Source of the DNA: Pollenia angustigena
Lineage: Eukaryota > Arthropoda > Insecta > Diptera > Polleniidae
Reading direction: 5' to 3'
Assembly (NCBI GenBank): GCA_930367215.1
Contig: OV884060.1
Span: 207,827,253-207,891,252, forward strand
DNA: 64,000 nucleotides
Each line of letters opens with the position of its first letter. The stretch's first letter is position 1. The notes under the pieces were generated by a model. It saw only the letters and a list, made by a program, of their open reading frames with translations, was not told the DNA's origin and ran no database searches. Of this stretch, positions 34,103-44,393 are shown piece by piece. The translations under genes were made by a program, and so were the position numbers.

Positions 34103-34830
34103 ATATGGTTTAGATTTACGTGAGTACCTCTTAGAGCTCAATCTCACGGTGGATCTAACCCACTTGGTGATTTATTAACATTTACCAAGTACCCCTGTGT
34201 GTGTAGGATCATTCAATCACACACAGGTTGCAATTTAGGTACAAGCCCAAGAATCTTAATACCTCCCCTTGCTTAGGAGTTGGAGCTGTCTACATCTCTA
34301 CTGCGAAGAGTGATCCAAACAGTTTCAAAAAAGAAAGTTAACAACGGTCCTAAGATCAAGCTACCCACAACCACCACGTGTACCCTGCAAGTAGAGTCCT
34401 CACCATACAGTCATGCCAGGTTGTTACTTCTGGGGGCTGTTTGACTTCCCGTGGCGCCAACATAACAATTTGAGGGAGCTTTGGTGCACACCCCAGACTC
34501 ACGAAATCCGTAAACGTCAAGAGTCCTGTCATTTCAGATGTTCTAGTCCAGCCATGCCCATCGAGCCACTACCATTTCTTAGTCCCGAAAGACTCCATGG
34601 CAACGATTCCACTGCAGGAAAGAAATGCTTTTCTTTTTTAGTTTCATAATAATATTTAACCCTGTTCCTTAGCCAACTGGAAATATCCAATTGTTACCGG
34701 GAGTCGCCACGAGGAGGCGGAACATAGGCACTTGATGCCAAACTGATGGCTTGTAGGGCGCATCAAACTGACATCTTTGGCTCCCACAAAAACTTTAATG
34801 TGGGCTTAAGAGTTAAGCATTTTTAAATAA
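34103..34830. other. GC-richer unclassified block, possibly LINE untranslated sequence
   Basis: The base composition is clearly less AT-rich than the surroundings. It contains ACCGGGAGTCGCCACGAGGA and a CACACACAGG inverted pair near 34200. A 78-codon ATG frame at 34413-34649 shows no recognisable domain. The style is that of retrotransposon untranslated or ORF1 DNA, but I cannot name a family. Confidence 0.3.
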
Positions 34831-35282
34831 ATTCTATATATCCAGAAAGATCTAGTCAAAGCCTTCAAAAAAATACCAATATTTGCCATATACCTTTAGA
34901 AATGTAGTGGAAAAATTACATATATCTATGAAAACTTAAAACGTCCATAACTCGTAAACTAAACGTTTGCGCCAATTTTTTATTTAATTTTTTCTTTGTC
35001 TTTTTCCATTTTCTATCACCCTACGTACTTTTTTTATTTGAAGCTGCGTCGGCAAACTAGATTTGTTCTTTTATTTTATAAACCAACAAACAAAATGATT
35101 TTGTTAATTCAACAAACATTCTGGATCAGAGAAATACTTGGGTTAATTGTTAAATTAAAATATTGTTGTTTCGATGAATTTTATGAAAATAATTACATAT
35201 TTATTTTTTATATTGTATGTGTGTTAAAAATGCAATTACAAATGATATAACAGCTTACTTTTCAGTTAAACAGACCAGAGTC

Positions 35283-35335
35283 TCTGCTGAAAATCGAACC
35301 CATAACCCTCGCACTACCAACTAGCATTCAGGGGC
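35283..35335 (-). repeat. tRNA-like SINE fragment
   Basis: The minus strand reads CTAGTTGGTAGTGCGAGGGT (box A-like) followed by ATGGGTTCGATTTTC (box B-like). It lies just upstream of mariner copy 1. It is too degenerate for a tRNA gene. Confidence 0.55.
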
Positions 35336-35348
35336 GCCAATTTGTAAA

Positions 35349-36641
35349 TAAAGGGTTAAATTGTAAGGGCCGATGTTGAATGTGAACCACACCTAAACGC
35401 CAAGTTTTTTTTTATTTGACATTTCTCTATTTCAGACTTACTCAATTTGAACCATGGAGAGATACACAACCCAACAACGTGTTAAAGTTATCCAGACTTA
35501 TTATGAAAATGGGCGTTCAAATCAAAATGCATATCGTGCACTTCGGGATTTTTTTGGTCAATTTGATCGTCCAAATGTGCGTACAATCGCAAAAATCGTG
35601 GAAAAATTCGAGCAAACCGGGTCTGTAGAAGATGTGAGAACACCAGTGCATGCTCGTACAGCTCGTACTGCAGAAAATATTGCTGCTGTTCGCGATAGTG
35701 TGGCTGAAGAGCCGTCCACCACAACTCGTCGTCGTGCCCAACAATTGCACCTCTCACGCTCGTCGTTGATGAACATTATGCATAAAGACTTGCATTTACA
35801 CGCTTACAAGGTGCAATTGGCTCAAGAACTAAAGCCTCTTGACCATTCCAAACGTCGTGAATGGGCAGAATGGTGGCAAGAAATGGCAACAGTGGATGAT
35901 CAATTTTCGAAGAAAATCATCTTCAGTGATGAGGCACATTTTCACCTCAGTGGATTCGTCAATAAACAGAATTGCCGCATTTGGGCGAATGAGAATCAAA
36001 GAGTGATTGTCGAAAAACCAATGCACCCACAAAGAGTGACTGTTTGGTGCGGTTTATGGGCTGGCGGCATCATCGGGCCGTATTTTTTCCAAAATGAGGC
36101 CGGTCAGGCAGTTACTGTGATTGTGTTCGCTATCGTGAGATGATAACGAACTTTTTATGGCCCGAATTGGAAGATATGGATGTGGACGATATGTGGTTTC
36201 AGCAGGACGGTGCCACTTGCCACACAGCTAACGAAACAATGGCTCTTTTGCGCAACAAATTCAATGGCCGTGTTATCTCACGTAATGGCGATGTCAATTG
36301 GCCGCCAAGATCATGTGATTTGACACCGTTGGACTTTTTCTTTGGGGTTATTTGAAAGAAAAGGTGTACGTCGATAAGCCAGCAACAATTCAAGAGCTAA
36401 AGGATGAGATAATTCGGCACATTAACGGCATAGAACCTCCATTATGCCTCAGGGTCATCGAAAATTTGGACCATCGGATGGAGGTGTGCCGCCGTGGTCG
36501 CGGCGCCCATTTGGCCGATATTTTGTTCCATACATAATTGAGTAATACCAATATATCATAATAAAATAAAATTACAATAATTTCCTAAATAGTTTGTGTT
36601 TTATTCAAAATCAACATCGGCCCTTGAAATTTAACCAGCTA
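35349..36641 (+). mobile_element. Mariner (DD41D/rosa-type) copy 1
   Basis: The left end has TAAAGGG then TTAAATTGTAAGGGCCGATG, lacking the GTG found in copy 2. The right end has CATCGGCCCTTGAAATTTAA followed by CCAGCTAC in place of CCACCCTTTA. The terminal bases are thus altered at both ends, and no TA duplication can be read with certainty. The body is nearly identical to copy 2 at 47602-48881. The ends of the inverted repeats are needed for transposase binding and cleavage, so this copy is probably immobile. Confidence 0.88.
35454..36537 (+). pseudogene. Mariner transposase, two frameshifts
   Basis: It starts at an ATG in good context (AACCATGG). It opens with two helix-turn-helix blocks (residues about 5-110, including FDRPNVRTIAKIVEKFEQTG) that would bind the inverted repeats. 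The catalytic domain has IIFSDEAHF, WFQQDGATCH and SCDLTPLDFF. It follows copy 2 closely, but one base is missing after GTTACTGTGA at about 36121 and one T is missing in the run at about 36338 (CTTTTTCTTTGG). Each deletion shifts the frame: 35454-36143, then 36140-36355, then 36352-36537. Unlike copy 2, it retains the start codon and the FDRPNVRT segment. Confidence 0.93.
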
Positions 36642-37096
36642 CAAAGCTATCCGATAATGCAAATTATCATGAACTTATATTTGACAGCAAACTGAACTGA
36701 AAGATCTACACCATTTCCAGAACTACTAAGGCGGCAACTGCATTATATTGCTGTTAAATGGCCATTGGGCTAAACTATAGAATCAATCCGAAGAATATTT
36801 AAAAACATTCCCTTATATACACTGAAAGAAAAATGCTTCAATCATTTTCATAAAAAAAAATTCCTTGGGTAAATGAAAATTTTCATTGTCTAAATGGAAT
36901 TCCATAGTTATAATGAAGTATTTTCGTTAAAATCGCTTCATTGGATTTCGTAATTACGTTAAAAATTTTGATTGGATATATGAAACTTAAGTTTGTCCAA
37001 GTTAAACAAAAAATTTGAATTGGGAACATAAAAAAACAATATACAAACATAACTATATTCATAAATTAATACAAAATTATAGTTTCCTTAAAAAAA

Positions 37097-37130
<34 letters not shown>

Positions 37131-37149
37131 TCTTTTACTCCTGCAAGAA

Positions 37150-37590
37150 GCATAGGGCCGCCACAAGGTTATTCCAATGTATGTCCAATCCAATTCCATT
37201 TACGTTTACGGATTTCAATTTGGATAGGCTGTTGACTAGTTTCTGACCAGAGACGGTAATTTGTGATTGTTCTACGCCAGAATATAAGTAGAATCTTTCT
37301 CAAGCATTTATTTACGAAAACTTGGATGGAGTGTATGTCACGTGGTGCTGCATTCCACGTCTCGCAACCATACAAGAGTGTGGACTTTACATTCGAGTTG
37401 AAAATCTTTAATTTCGTCTTTTTGACATATATGATGAGTTTCACACTGACTTGAGTTGACCAAATGATTGCCGGGCTTTGTTTATGCGGCTAGATATGTC
37501 GGCTTTGGAACCACCACTTTTGTCCAGTATGGTTCCCAGGTAACAGAATGATTCTACTTCATCAAGTACTCGCTCATTGTTTACGTTCCT
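37150..37590 (-). pseudogene. LINE ORF2 C-terminal fragment
   Basis: The minus strand reads VLDEVESFCYLGTILDKSGG and [18 protein letters not shown]. After a stop and frame change it reads [38 protein letters not shown] and [14 protein letters not shown]. This is the familiar end of the reverse-transcriptase protein in RTE/CR1-type LINEs (the YGCETW and RRKW-WIGHTL blocks), downstream of the catalytic palm. It is broken and lacks the catalytic core. Confidence 0.85.
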
Positions 37591-37862
37591 TAAAAAAATG
37601 GTTAATTGTTAATCAAAAAATGTAAGATTTAATTATTTCATACACCTAATGTAATATGCCGTTAAATTTATGAAATCAAACACTTTTAATAAAAGCAACA
37701 TATTTCAATAATGCTTTCATAAATTTAAATTTTCATTATGACAATGAAAATGTCATTATAGCAATGAACCAAAAACTTTCAATCAGTGTTGTTATTGTTG
37801 TTATGGACAATTTAATCTCATATGTACGCTCTTAATTGAGTAAAAAACATCCAAAATCTTCA

Positions 37863-37937
37863 CTGTCCCGGTAGACTAGCTGATAGTGAGCTAGTCTATC
37901 AGCACCGAGATTGCGCGATCAATTCCCGCCAGAGACA
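37863..37937 (+). repeat. tRNA-like SINE fragment, second copy
   Basis: Same sequence as at 9635-9709 but on the plus strand: GGTAGACTAGCTGATAGTGA, then GCACCGAGATTGCGCGATCA. The box B is weakened (GATCAATTCC). An A-rich tail (AGAAAAAAAATAAAACAAAA) follows, consistent with retroposition. Confidence 0.65.
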
Positions 37938-38179
37938 GAAAAAAAATAAAACAAAATATAATAAAATCAGAAAAAATAAAAAATTGTTTACTTTATTGAA
38001 AGTATTCATCCAATGAATAATATTCATAGATCTAATGTAATGTTTCATTAAATACATTTTAATGAAACAGGTTTCATTGATCCAACGAAGCGCTGCATAG
38101 GAACCTTTTTAATGCAATTTTTTTAAGGGTTTAATGTCAAAATTCATTGGTATTGCGAACAAAATTCTTTCAGTGCATA

Positions 38180-39412
38180 CCGCATACTTTGAGGACCACT
38201 TTCCTACACCTAAACTAGTTTTGGAAACAGAAAAATCTACGCTCATCTACAAAAATTCAGTTGAAAATCTTCATTTCACGTGATTTCGATGTCCAGAACT
38301 TGGCCGACTATTTGATCTTAAAAGTAAACAATAAAACTTACCTTTTTCCCTACCCAACAATGAAAACCACGATGTTATTTTGTTAAGTAAGTAAATAAAG
38401 TTTTAATAAGATTTAACAACTTTCCAAATAGAAAATCGCTGTTTTGCAAGAGATTTTATTAAAGTTTATGAAAACAAAACATAAAACCCACGAAAATTTA
38501 GCAGTAAAATTTGCTAAACACAGGCCTGTCTGCTGCACTGATAGTCAAAGATAAATTTTTGGGATCTTTTTTGTTTTTTTTTTTTGCAATATTATATTTA
38601 AACAAAATTGGCAACATTTGGTTTATTAGATTGCGAAACCATTTCAGCTTGAATACAATTTCTAAACTCAATTCAAATAGTTCTTTTTGGGTGTTAATTT
38701 TGTGGTTACATGGTGGTGTCGTTTGGTTGGTTTGTTAGATTTGATTCTTATTTGTTCGAAAAGAAAAGATGAAATCACACAAAAAATAAAATTTACTACT
38801 ACTCGTTTGTTAAACGAGACCACAAATGGTGTTTATTGATAGAAGTGATAAATGTTTTTAATAATAAAAAAGAAAATTGCCATTTTACTAAAAACCCATC
38901 ATCAGCAACAAAAGGAAGAATCAAAAAAAAAAAAAAAATGTAGTAAAAGAGGAGTCAGGCAGGGAGCAGGGCATGTATCACATCACATACGATTTCTATA
39001 TCATTAGTAACAAATAATTTTCATCTTTTGACGTTTCTTAAGAGCAAAAAAAAACGAAAGAAAAAGTAATACAATACAAATGTTACCATTTTATACTTTT
39101 CTCCCATTTCAATTGGTTTCGTTTGTGTTTTTCCTTTTTTTTTCACCGACATTTGCGAATGATGTATGAGTTGTTTAATGAATGTCTAATGTGCATGTTT
39201 TCTAAATTTGGTCTTGCTGCTTCACTTGAGATGAATTCAATTTAATGAAATATTGACTATAAAAGTTGTTAAAAAAAAAAGAAATAAGTAATATTAATAT
39301 TAGAAAGATTTTCTCAAAGATTTGTTATGACAGTAAATATGAGGGATAATGGGAAAAATAACATATGACATTTATTATAGATACATATGCAACATTATTA
39401 TTAAATTTTATT
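38180..39412. other. No gene seen
   Basis: AT-rich non-repeat DNA with A runs (about 38925-38938). No mobile-element ends or exons were recognised. Confidence 0.4.
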
Positions 39413-39427
39413 AAGTTATTATTAAAT

Positions 39428-40612
39428 TAGTATTGTGGTTATTTTGTTGAACTATTTATGGTTTTTAATCCAAATTTTTTATATTTTTAATTAGGCTTAA
39501 GTTCATGAAATTTAATTTTCATTAAATTATTTTTATGAAGAAAGGAATTTTACAACATGAAAATCAATTAAAATTGTTATTGATAATCTTTCATTCTTGA
39601 CGTGGCTCGGGCTCGAACCCTGGCCGGCAGGTTACCATGACATGTTTCGATCGCAACCACTCGATCTTCTCAGATGGATTTGCCGTCTTACACTCGCAGC
39701 CATCGACGACTGCTGACGTCACTAGTCAAACATCAATCCTTAAACCAAATTGTATTTTAACATTTGGTAGATCGAAATTTGCTTTCCTGAATGATTATCC
39801 ACTTTAATTGATTTTACATGTTTTTTCCTTTACTTCTGTTTTTTCGTACTTTCGTCAAGAATTTTTCTTGAAGTCCAAGTACATTTTTTTGTTTTTTCAC
39901 TTTGTCTTTCTCTTATTCTGTTGACCTTTTTCAGCACAACTTGAAGGACAAATGTACACATAGAGCTCGGGCCTTAGCTTTAACAATAATTAGTATTGTG
40001 GTTATTTTGTTGAACTATTTATGGTTTTTAAAAAATATTAAAAATTAAAAATATTAAAAATTTGGATTAAAAACCATTAATAGTTCAACAAAATAACCAC
40101 AATACTAATTATTGTTAAAGCTAAGGCACGAGCTCTATGTGTACATTTGTCCTTCAAGTTGTGCTGAAAAAGGTCAACAGAATAAGAGAAAGACAAAGTG
40201 AGAAAACAAAAAAATGTACTTGGACTTCAAGAAAAATTCTTGACGAAAGTACGAAAAAACAGAAGTAAAGGAAAAAACATGTAAAATCAATTAAAGTGGA
40301 TAATCATTCAGGAAAGCAAATTTCGATCTACCAAATATTAAAATACAATTTGGTTTAAGGATTGATGTTTGACTAGTGACGTCAGCAGTCGTCGATGGCT
40401 GCGAGTGTAAGACGGCAAATCCATCTGAGGAGATCGAGTGGTTGCGATCGAAACATGTCATGGTAACCTGCCGGCCAGGGTTCGAGCCCGAGCCACGTCA
40501 AGAATGAAAGATTATCAATAACAATTTTAATTGATTTTCATGTTGTAAAATTCCTTTCTTCATAAAAATAATTTAATGAAAATTAAATTTCATGAACTTA
40601 AGCCTAATTAAA
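39428..40612. mobile_element. Foldback element, about 565-bp near-identical arms
   Basis: From about 39483 to 40612 the sequence is a giant inverted repeat centred near 40050. Landmarks occur in both arms: ATTAGGCTTAAGTTCATGAA, GAAGAAAGGAATTTTACAAC, a GGTTCGAGCCC box-B-like core, CTGCTGACGTCACTAGTCAA and CAACTTGAAGGACAAATG. Differences between arms are few. The apex is itself a palindrome built from the element's head segment (TAGTATTGTGGTTATTTTGT). AAGTTATTATTAAATTA flanks both sides (39413-39429, 40613-40629), a likely target duplication of 15-17 bp. It is non-coding. Confidence 0.9.
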
Positions 40613-40962
40613 AAGTTATTATTAAATTATATTGACTGTGGAATAATTTTTAGTTTACGAACTTAAAACTTCCTGAACAAAATGTTCTAAGTTTTTAAAA
40701 CATAACGTTACTCTTGACATGTTTGTTAATTTAAATTAATCTTTCTTACTCTAATTAATCCAAAATTTTATTAGATACTTAAAAAATATTATCACAAAAA
40801 TTGTAAAACAATGTTTATTAACTCCAATGAATTGTTTTTCCACAAAAAACCTTTAAGTAAATTTAATTGATATGAACAATATTCCGATAAAATTTGCTGG
40901 CAATTTAACAAAAACTGAATTAAGAGCTAAAGTTTTTCTCGTCAGCAATTCTACTCAGAAAA

Positions 40963-41300
40963 AAATAAAAATTGATTTCAATTAAAAAACTTGTGATATT
41001 AATTAAAAAAACTAATTAAATTTGCACCAGGTCACAAATTAATAGTATTATTATTTAAATATTTTTTTATATTAACAACATATTTTGCAGCAATGTTCTT
41101 GATATTAGTAAACGTTGAATTCACTTGATTAAATTGTGGGCAAATTACGGCATTCGATATCGATCGAAACTTCCATTTAAATTTTATTGTAATTTCGATC
41201 GATATCGAATGCTATAATTTGCTCACTGATTTTATATTTGATTAGTGGTTTAACTGAAAAAAATTGGCGAGAATATTTTCCGTGCTGAAAAATAAATTTA
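40963..41300. mobile_element. AT-rich MITE (CACAGAAAAAA family) with nested 90-bp palindrome
   Basis: It opens TCAGAAAAAAATAAAAATTG and follows the element at 12355 (TGATATTAATTA, TTTGCACCAG, TTCACTTGATTAAATT). After TTGATTAAATTGT it is interrupted by the small palindromic element and then resumes with TGATTTTATATTTGATTAGT, matching ACTGATTTTATTTTTGATTA of the other copy. Confidence 0.7.
41136..41228. mobile_element. About 90-bp palindromic MITE, copy 2
   Basis: GGCAAATTACGGCATTCGAT and, inverted, ATCGAATGCTATAATTTGCT, with GATCGAAA inside both arms. It matches 20122-20216. It lies inside the AT-rich MITE at 40963. Confidence 0.82.
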
Positions 41301-42540
41301 CTCAACAATTTGACAAACTTTTGTTAATTTGACAAATTTTCGTCAATTTGAAAATTTTAGTAAATTGGACGAATTTTTATTAATTTAACAAATTTTCCTT
41401 AATGAAAAAAATTTTTTTGTAAATTTGACAAATTTTGTTCAATTTGTCAAATGTTTGTTAATTTAACAAATTAAATGCGCATAGGAATAGCTTGTCCCAG
41501 CGACAATAAATGTCCGTTTATCAATAGTATGAAATGGGAATTAAGCACATTTTAACGAAACTTTGGTAATTAACAAATCATTTGGGGTATTCACAAGGTG
41601 TGTTATCATGTTAAATTGTCATAATGTTCTAACATTTTACAATGGTTTAAAAATATTGTTGTTGCTTTGTAAACAAAAAGTGTCTTAAATTAATAGTACA
41701 TTGCTTGCTATGTTTATTGTGCTGTCGTAATTAATCAGAGCGGCGGCTGAGCCGATCCGCATTAGTTTTCGTTGATGGTATAGTTTTATCCGGCTAATAT
41801 CCGAATTTAACCTGCGGCTAGCAATTTTTGCAACAAAACACTTGCGGCGTCAAATTATATCGGCTTAGGACTCTGATGTGTGGTAAACAAACGAAATAAA
41901 ATTTATTTGTGATTTGCGTCTAAAAATGGAAAATAGTCAGGTAAGATCTAATTTAATTTATTTATTCATGGATTAGAATTAAAAAATATTTTGATGGTAG
42001 GTAAATTTTTATTTTTTATATTTGTTTTAAATCAGCTAATTTAAATTAAAAATAGCACACTTAATTATGAGGGGTTGTTCACAACAGTCGTATTCCTTCA
42101 TGTTATTATTTAAGAGATATGACTTTACGACACCTTGTGAATCCCCCAATTGTTTATTTGACAAAGTTTTATCAGTTGAAATATACTTCATTGATATGAC
42201 AAATTTTTGTATATATAAAACATTTTTTTTTTTAATTTGAATATCTTTTTGCTAATTTGACAAATTTTTGTTAATTTGACAAGCTTTTTTTGATATGACA
42301 AATTTTTGTCAATTTGAAAACTTTAGTAAATTGGACGAATTTTTTATATTTTTGACAAATTTTTCTTAATCTGAAATTTTTTTGTTAATGTAAGAAATTT
42401 TGTTTAATATGTCAAATATTTGTTAATTTAACAAATCATTGTTTATTTGACAAAGTTTTGTCAGTTGGAAAATAAAGTATTAATATGATAAATTTTTGTA
42501 AATTAAAATATTTTAACAAATAGAAACTGGGAATTATTTC
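41290..42540. repeat. Minisatellite, unit near TTTGTTAATTTGACAAAT
   Basis: Loose 18-bp repeats run through this stretch and again at 43170-43470, where they are most regular. A fragment of repeat family B (minus strand, 41474-41560) and the Harbinger-like element interrupt them. It is non-coding. Confidence 0.8.
41583..42148 (+). mobile_element. PIF/Harbinger-like element with a putative first exon
   Basis: The ends TGGGGTATTCACAAGGTGTG and the inverse of TGGGGGATTCACAAGGTGTC are flanked by ATT on both sides (41580-41582, 42149-42151). The uninterrupted host sequence, AACAAATCATTGTTTATTTG, is present at 42434-42453, which fixes the insertion. A 3-bp target site and G-rich ends suit PIF/Harbinger, although TWA is the usual target. 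Near 41926 an ATG gives five codons (MENSQ) ending at CAG/GTAAGA, a perfect splice-donor form, so this may be the head of an internally deleted coding element. Confidence 0.72.
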
Positions 42541-43165
42541 CTTCCGAAGGTTACTTTAAATTATATTCAACATTTTTTTTTTTTTTTTTATTTTTCGAAT
42601 TTATTCTATGAGCTAAATTTCAGTTATGTATTTTATAAAGCTTTTTTGTAATAGTCCTATTCCTTCAAATTTTCAGAAATTACTTTATACACTATCAGAC
42701 TATAAAATTGTATTTTCTTGTTACATTTTACCTTGGCTTTCCTTTGGAAAGCAATGAGGTATATTGTATGTACAGAAAAATTTACAATTATTAGACATCA
42801 GCAGAATGTAATGCATTTTCTGGCCCGCTACGGCCTTCGTCAACATTCTTTGTGTCACAAGTGGATAGTGATACTTTATAAATTGAATGTATTTAACTCA
42901 ACTTTTTTAACAAATTGAAACTGGTAATTATTTCCTTCCGAAGGTTACTTTATATTATATTCAACACTTTTTTTTATTTTTCAAATTTATTCTATGAGCT
43001 TTATTTCAGTTATGTATTTTATAAAGCTTTTTTGTAATAGAAAATACAGTATAAATTCATTTCTATATAATTGAAGGAATAGGACTAATACAAAAAAGCT
43101 TTATAAAATACATAACTGAAATTTAGCTCATAGAATAAATTCGAAGAATAAAAAAAAATGTTGAA
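42525..43165. repeat. Direct and inverted repeats of a 130-bp segment
   Basis: GGGAATTATTTCCTTCCGAA...TTTTATAAAGCTTTTTTGTA occurs at about 42525-42655 and again at 42910-43040, and its second half returns inverted at 43085-43160. A short relative (TTATTCTATGAGCTAAATTT) is at 8920-8990. The roughly 250 bp between the direct copies include ACCTTGGCTTTCCTTTGG and TACGGCCTTCG and are not coding. Confidence 0.8.
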
Positions 43166-43169
43166 TATC

Positions 43170-43470
43170 AATATATTTTATTTAATTTAAAATTATTTGT
43201 TAATTTGACAAATTTTTGTTAATATGACAAATTTTTGTTAATGTGACAAATTTTTGTTAATTTGACAAATGTTTGTTAATGTGTAAAATTTTTGTTAATT
43301 TGACAAATTTTTGTTAGTTTGACAAATTTTTGTTAATATGACAAATTTTTGTTAATTTGACAAATTTTTGTTGATATGACAAATTTTTGTTAAATTGACA
43401 AATTTTTGTTAATTTGACAAGTTTTTGTTAGATTAGCAAATTTTTGTTAATTTGTCAAAAAATTTTATAA
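43170..43470. repeat. Regular 18-bp minisatellite
   Basis: About fifteen head-to-tail units near TTTGTTAATTTGACAAAT, with occasional ATATGAC or GTGAC variants. Stop codons are frequent and it is not coding. Confidence 0.92.
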
Positions 43471-44032
43471 TTTGTTCACTTTAAATTAAGAACAGCACAA
43501 AAAATTAAAAGTAATGAGATTACATCAGATGTTAACCTTAAAGTTGGAACATTTACCACAGTAAGTGTAAATTTTACTTATGGCTTGTGTCTTTAATAAC
43601 CCATATAGCATTTTGGAGGCTAAACAACTAGCAATTATTCTCATTTAGCCCTTAAAAAAAATAATGTAAACAAAAAGGTTTTTTCTCACTACAATTTGGA
43701 GCCAACAAACTTCAGATTATTTGTGCGATATAGAAGTGGTAAGTTTGATACAGAGAACACATAGGCATTACTCCATTAAGATTGCCTTTAAGCTCAAAAC
43801 AAACTTGCGAAAAGCAAAATCAACGCCATAGCCGAATTTGAAAGGCGCCAATGTGAAACGTTCTGTATTTGATGGATCTGATTGGTCCCATTTATTGGAA
43901 GGTTCTGGAATCGGGTTAGACAATTGCAGTAAACCTCTTCCAAGCACAAGTGGTTCGTTTAAGCGAGTATTGACCAAAAACGCTTTCACACATGATTTGT
44001 GTCTATGGTAACTAGTGTGTCTTTTATACCCT
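43471..44032. other. No gene seen
   Basis: AT-rich. The minus-strand 73-codon frame at 43768-43989 has no recognisable domain and is not supported as a gene. Confidence 0.4.
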
Positions 44033-44393
44033 TCTCCACAGGTGAAAGGGTTAAAAATTTCTACAATATTGATCTCAGATCCTATATATGTATATTCTGG
44101 TTCCTTTTGAGTAGCGAATTTGATTTAACGATGTTCGTGTTACCATCTGTCTATTGAAATGGGGTTTTCGAAGATCCCAGAGAAGATGGAAAGTAGCTTG
44201 TTTCATATTTCTGCCAAATATGCTCCGTTAAATTTTGCCTTTTAAATTTAGAGAGACTTTTTTGACTCATAACCAATTCATACATGATTTACCACTTAAA
44301 TAGAGAAATTTCGTTTGATAAAGTGGGTTAGTAGATAAGTGGTTTAAGGCGCTTTTTTATGACTCGGTACAGCCGAATTAAGCACTCTTACTT
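44033..44393 (+). mobile_element. Short mini-me-like element
   Basis: It starts TATACCCTTCTCCACAGGTG, keeps the ATATATGTATATTCTGG segment and a decayed GTTACCATCTGTC tract, and ends GACTCGGTACAGCCGAATTA then GCACTCTTACTTA. It is 360 bp, with most of the interior lost. Confidence 0.75.

Larger units (their letters stand above)
36820..38175. mobile_element. TIR element, CACTGAAAGAA ends, carrying LINE and SINE pieces
   Basis: CACTGAAAGAAAAATGC at the left (preceded by TA) and TTCTTTCAGTG at the right are inverted. The unique parts share AATGAAAATTTTCATTG motifs on both sides. Inside are a TA microsatellite (37099-37124), a LINE fragment (37150-37590) and a tRNA-like SINE (37863-37937). Confidence 0.6.

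Noticed and set aside
34413..34649. 78-codon ATG frame in a GC-richer block
   Set aside because: No domain was recognised. The block resembles retrotransposon untranslated DNA and the frame is short.
35488..35776. Minus-strand frames inside the mariners (also 47744-48267)
   Set aside because: Antisense shadows of the transposase.
41290..43470. CRISPR array
   Set aside because: The 18-bp units are head-to-tail without unique spacers, and the sequence is eukaryotic.
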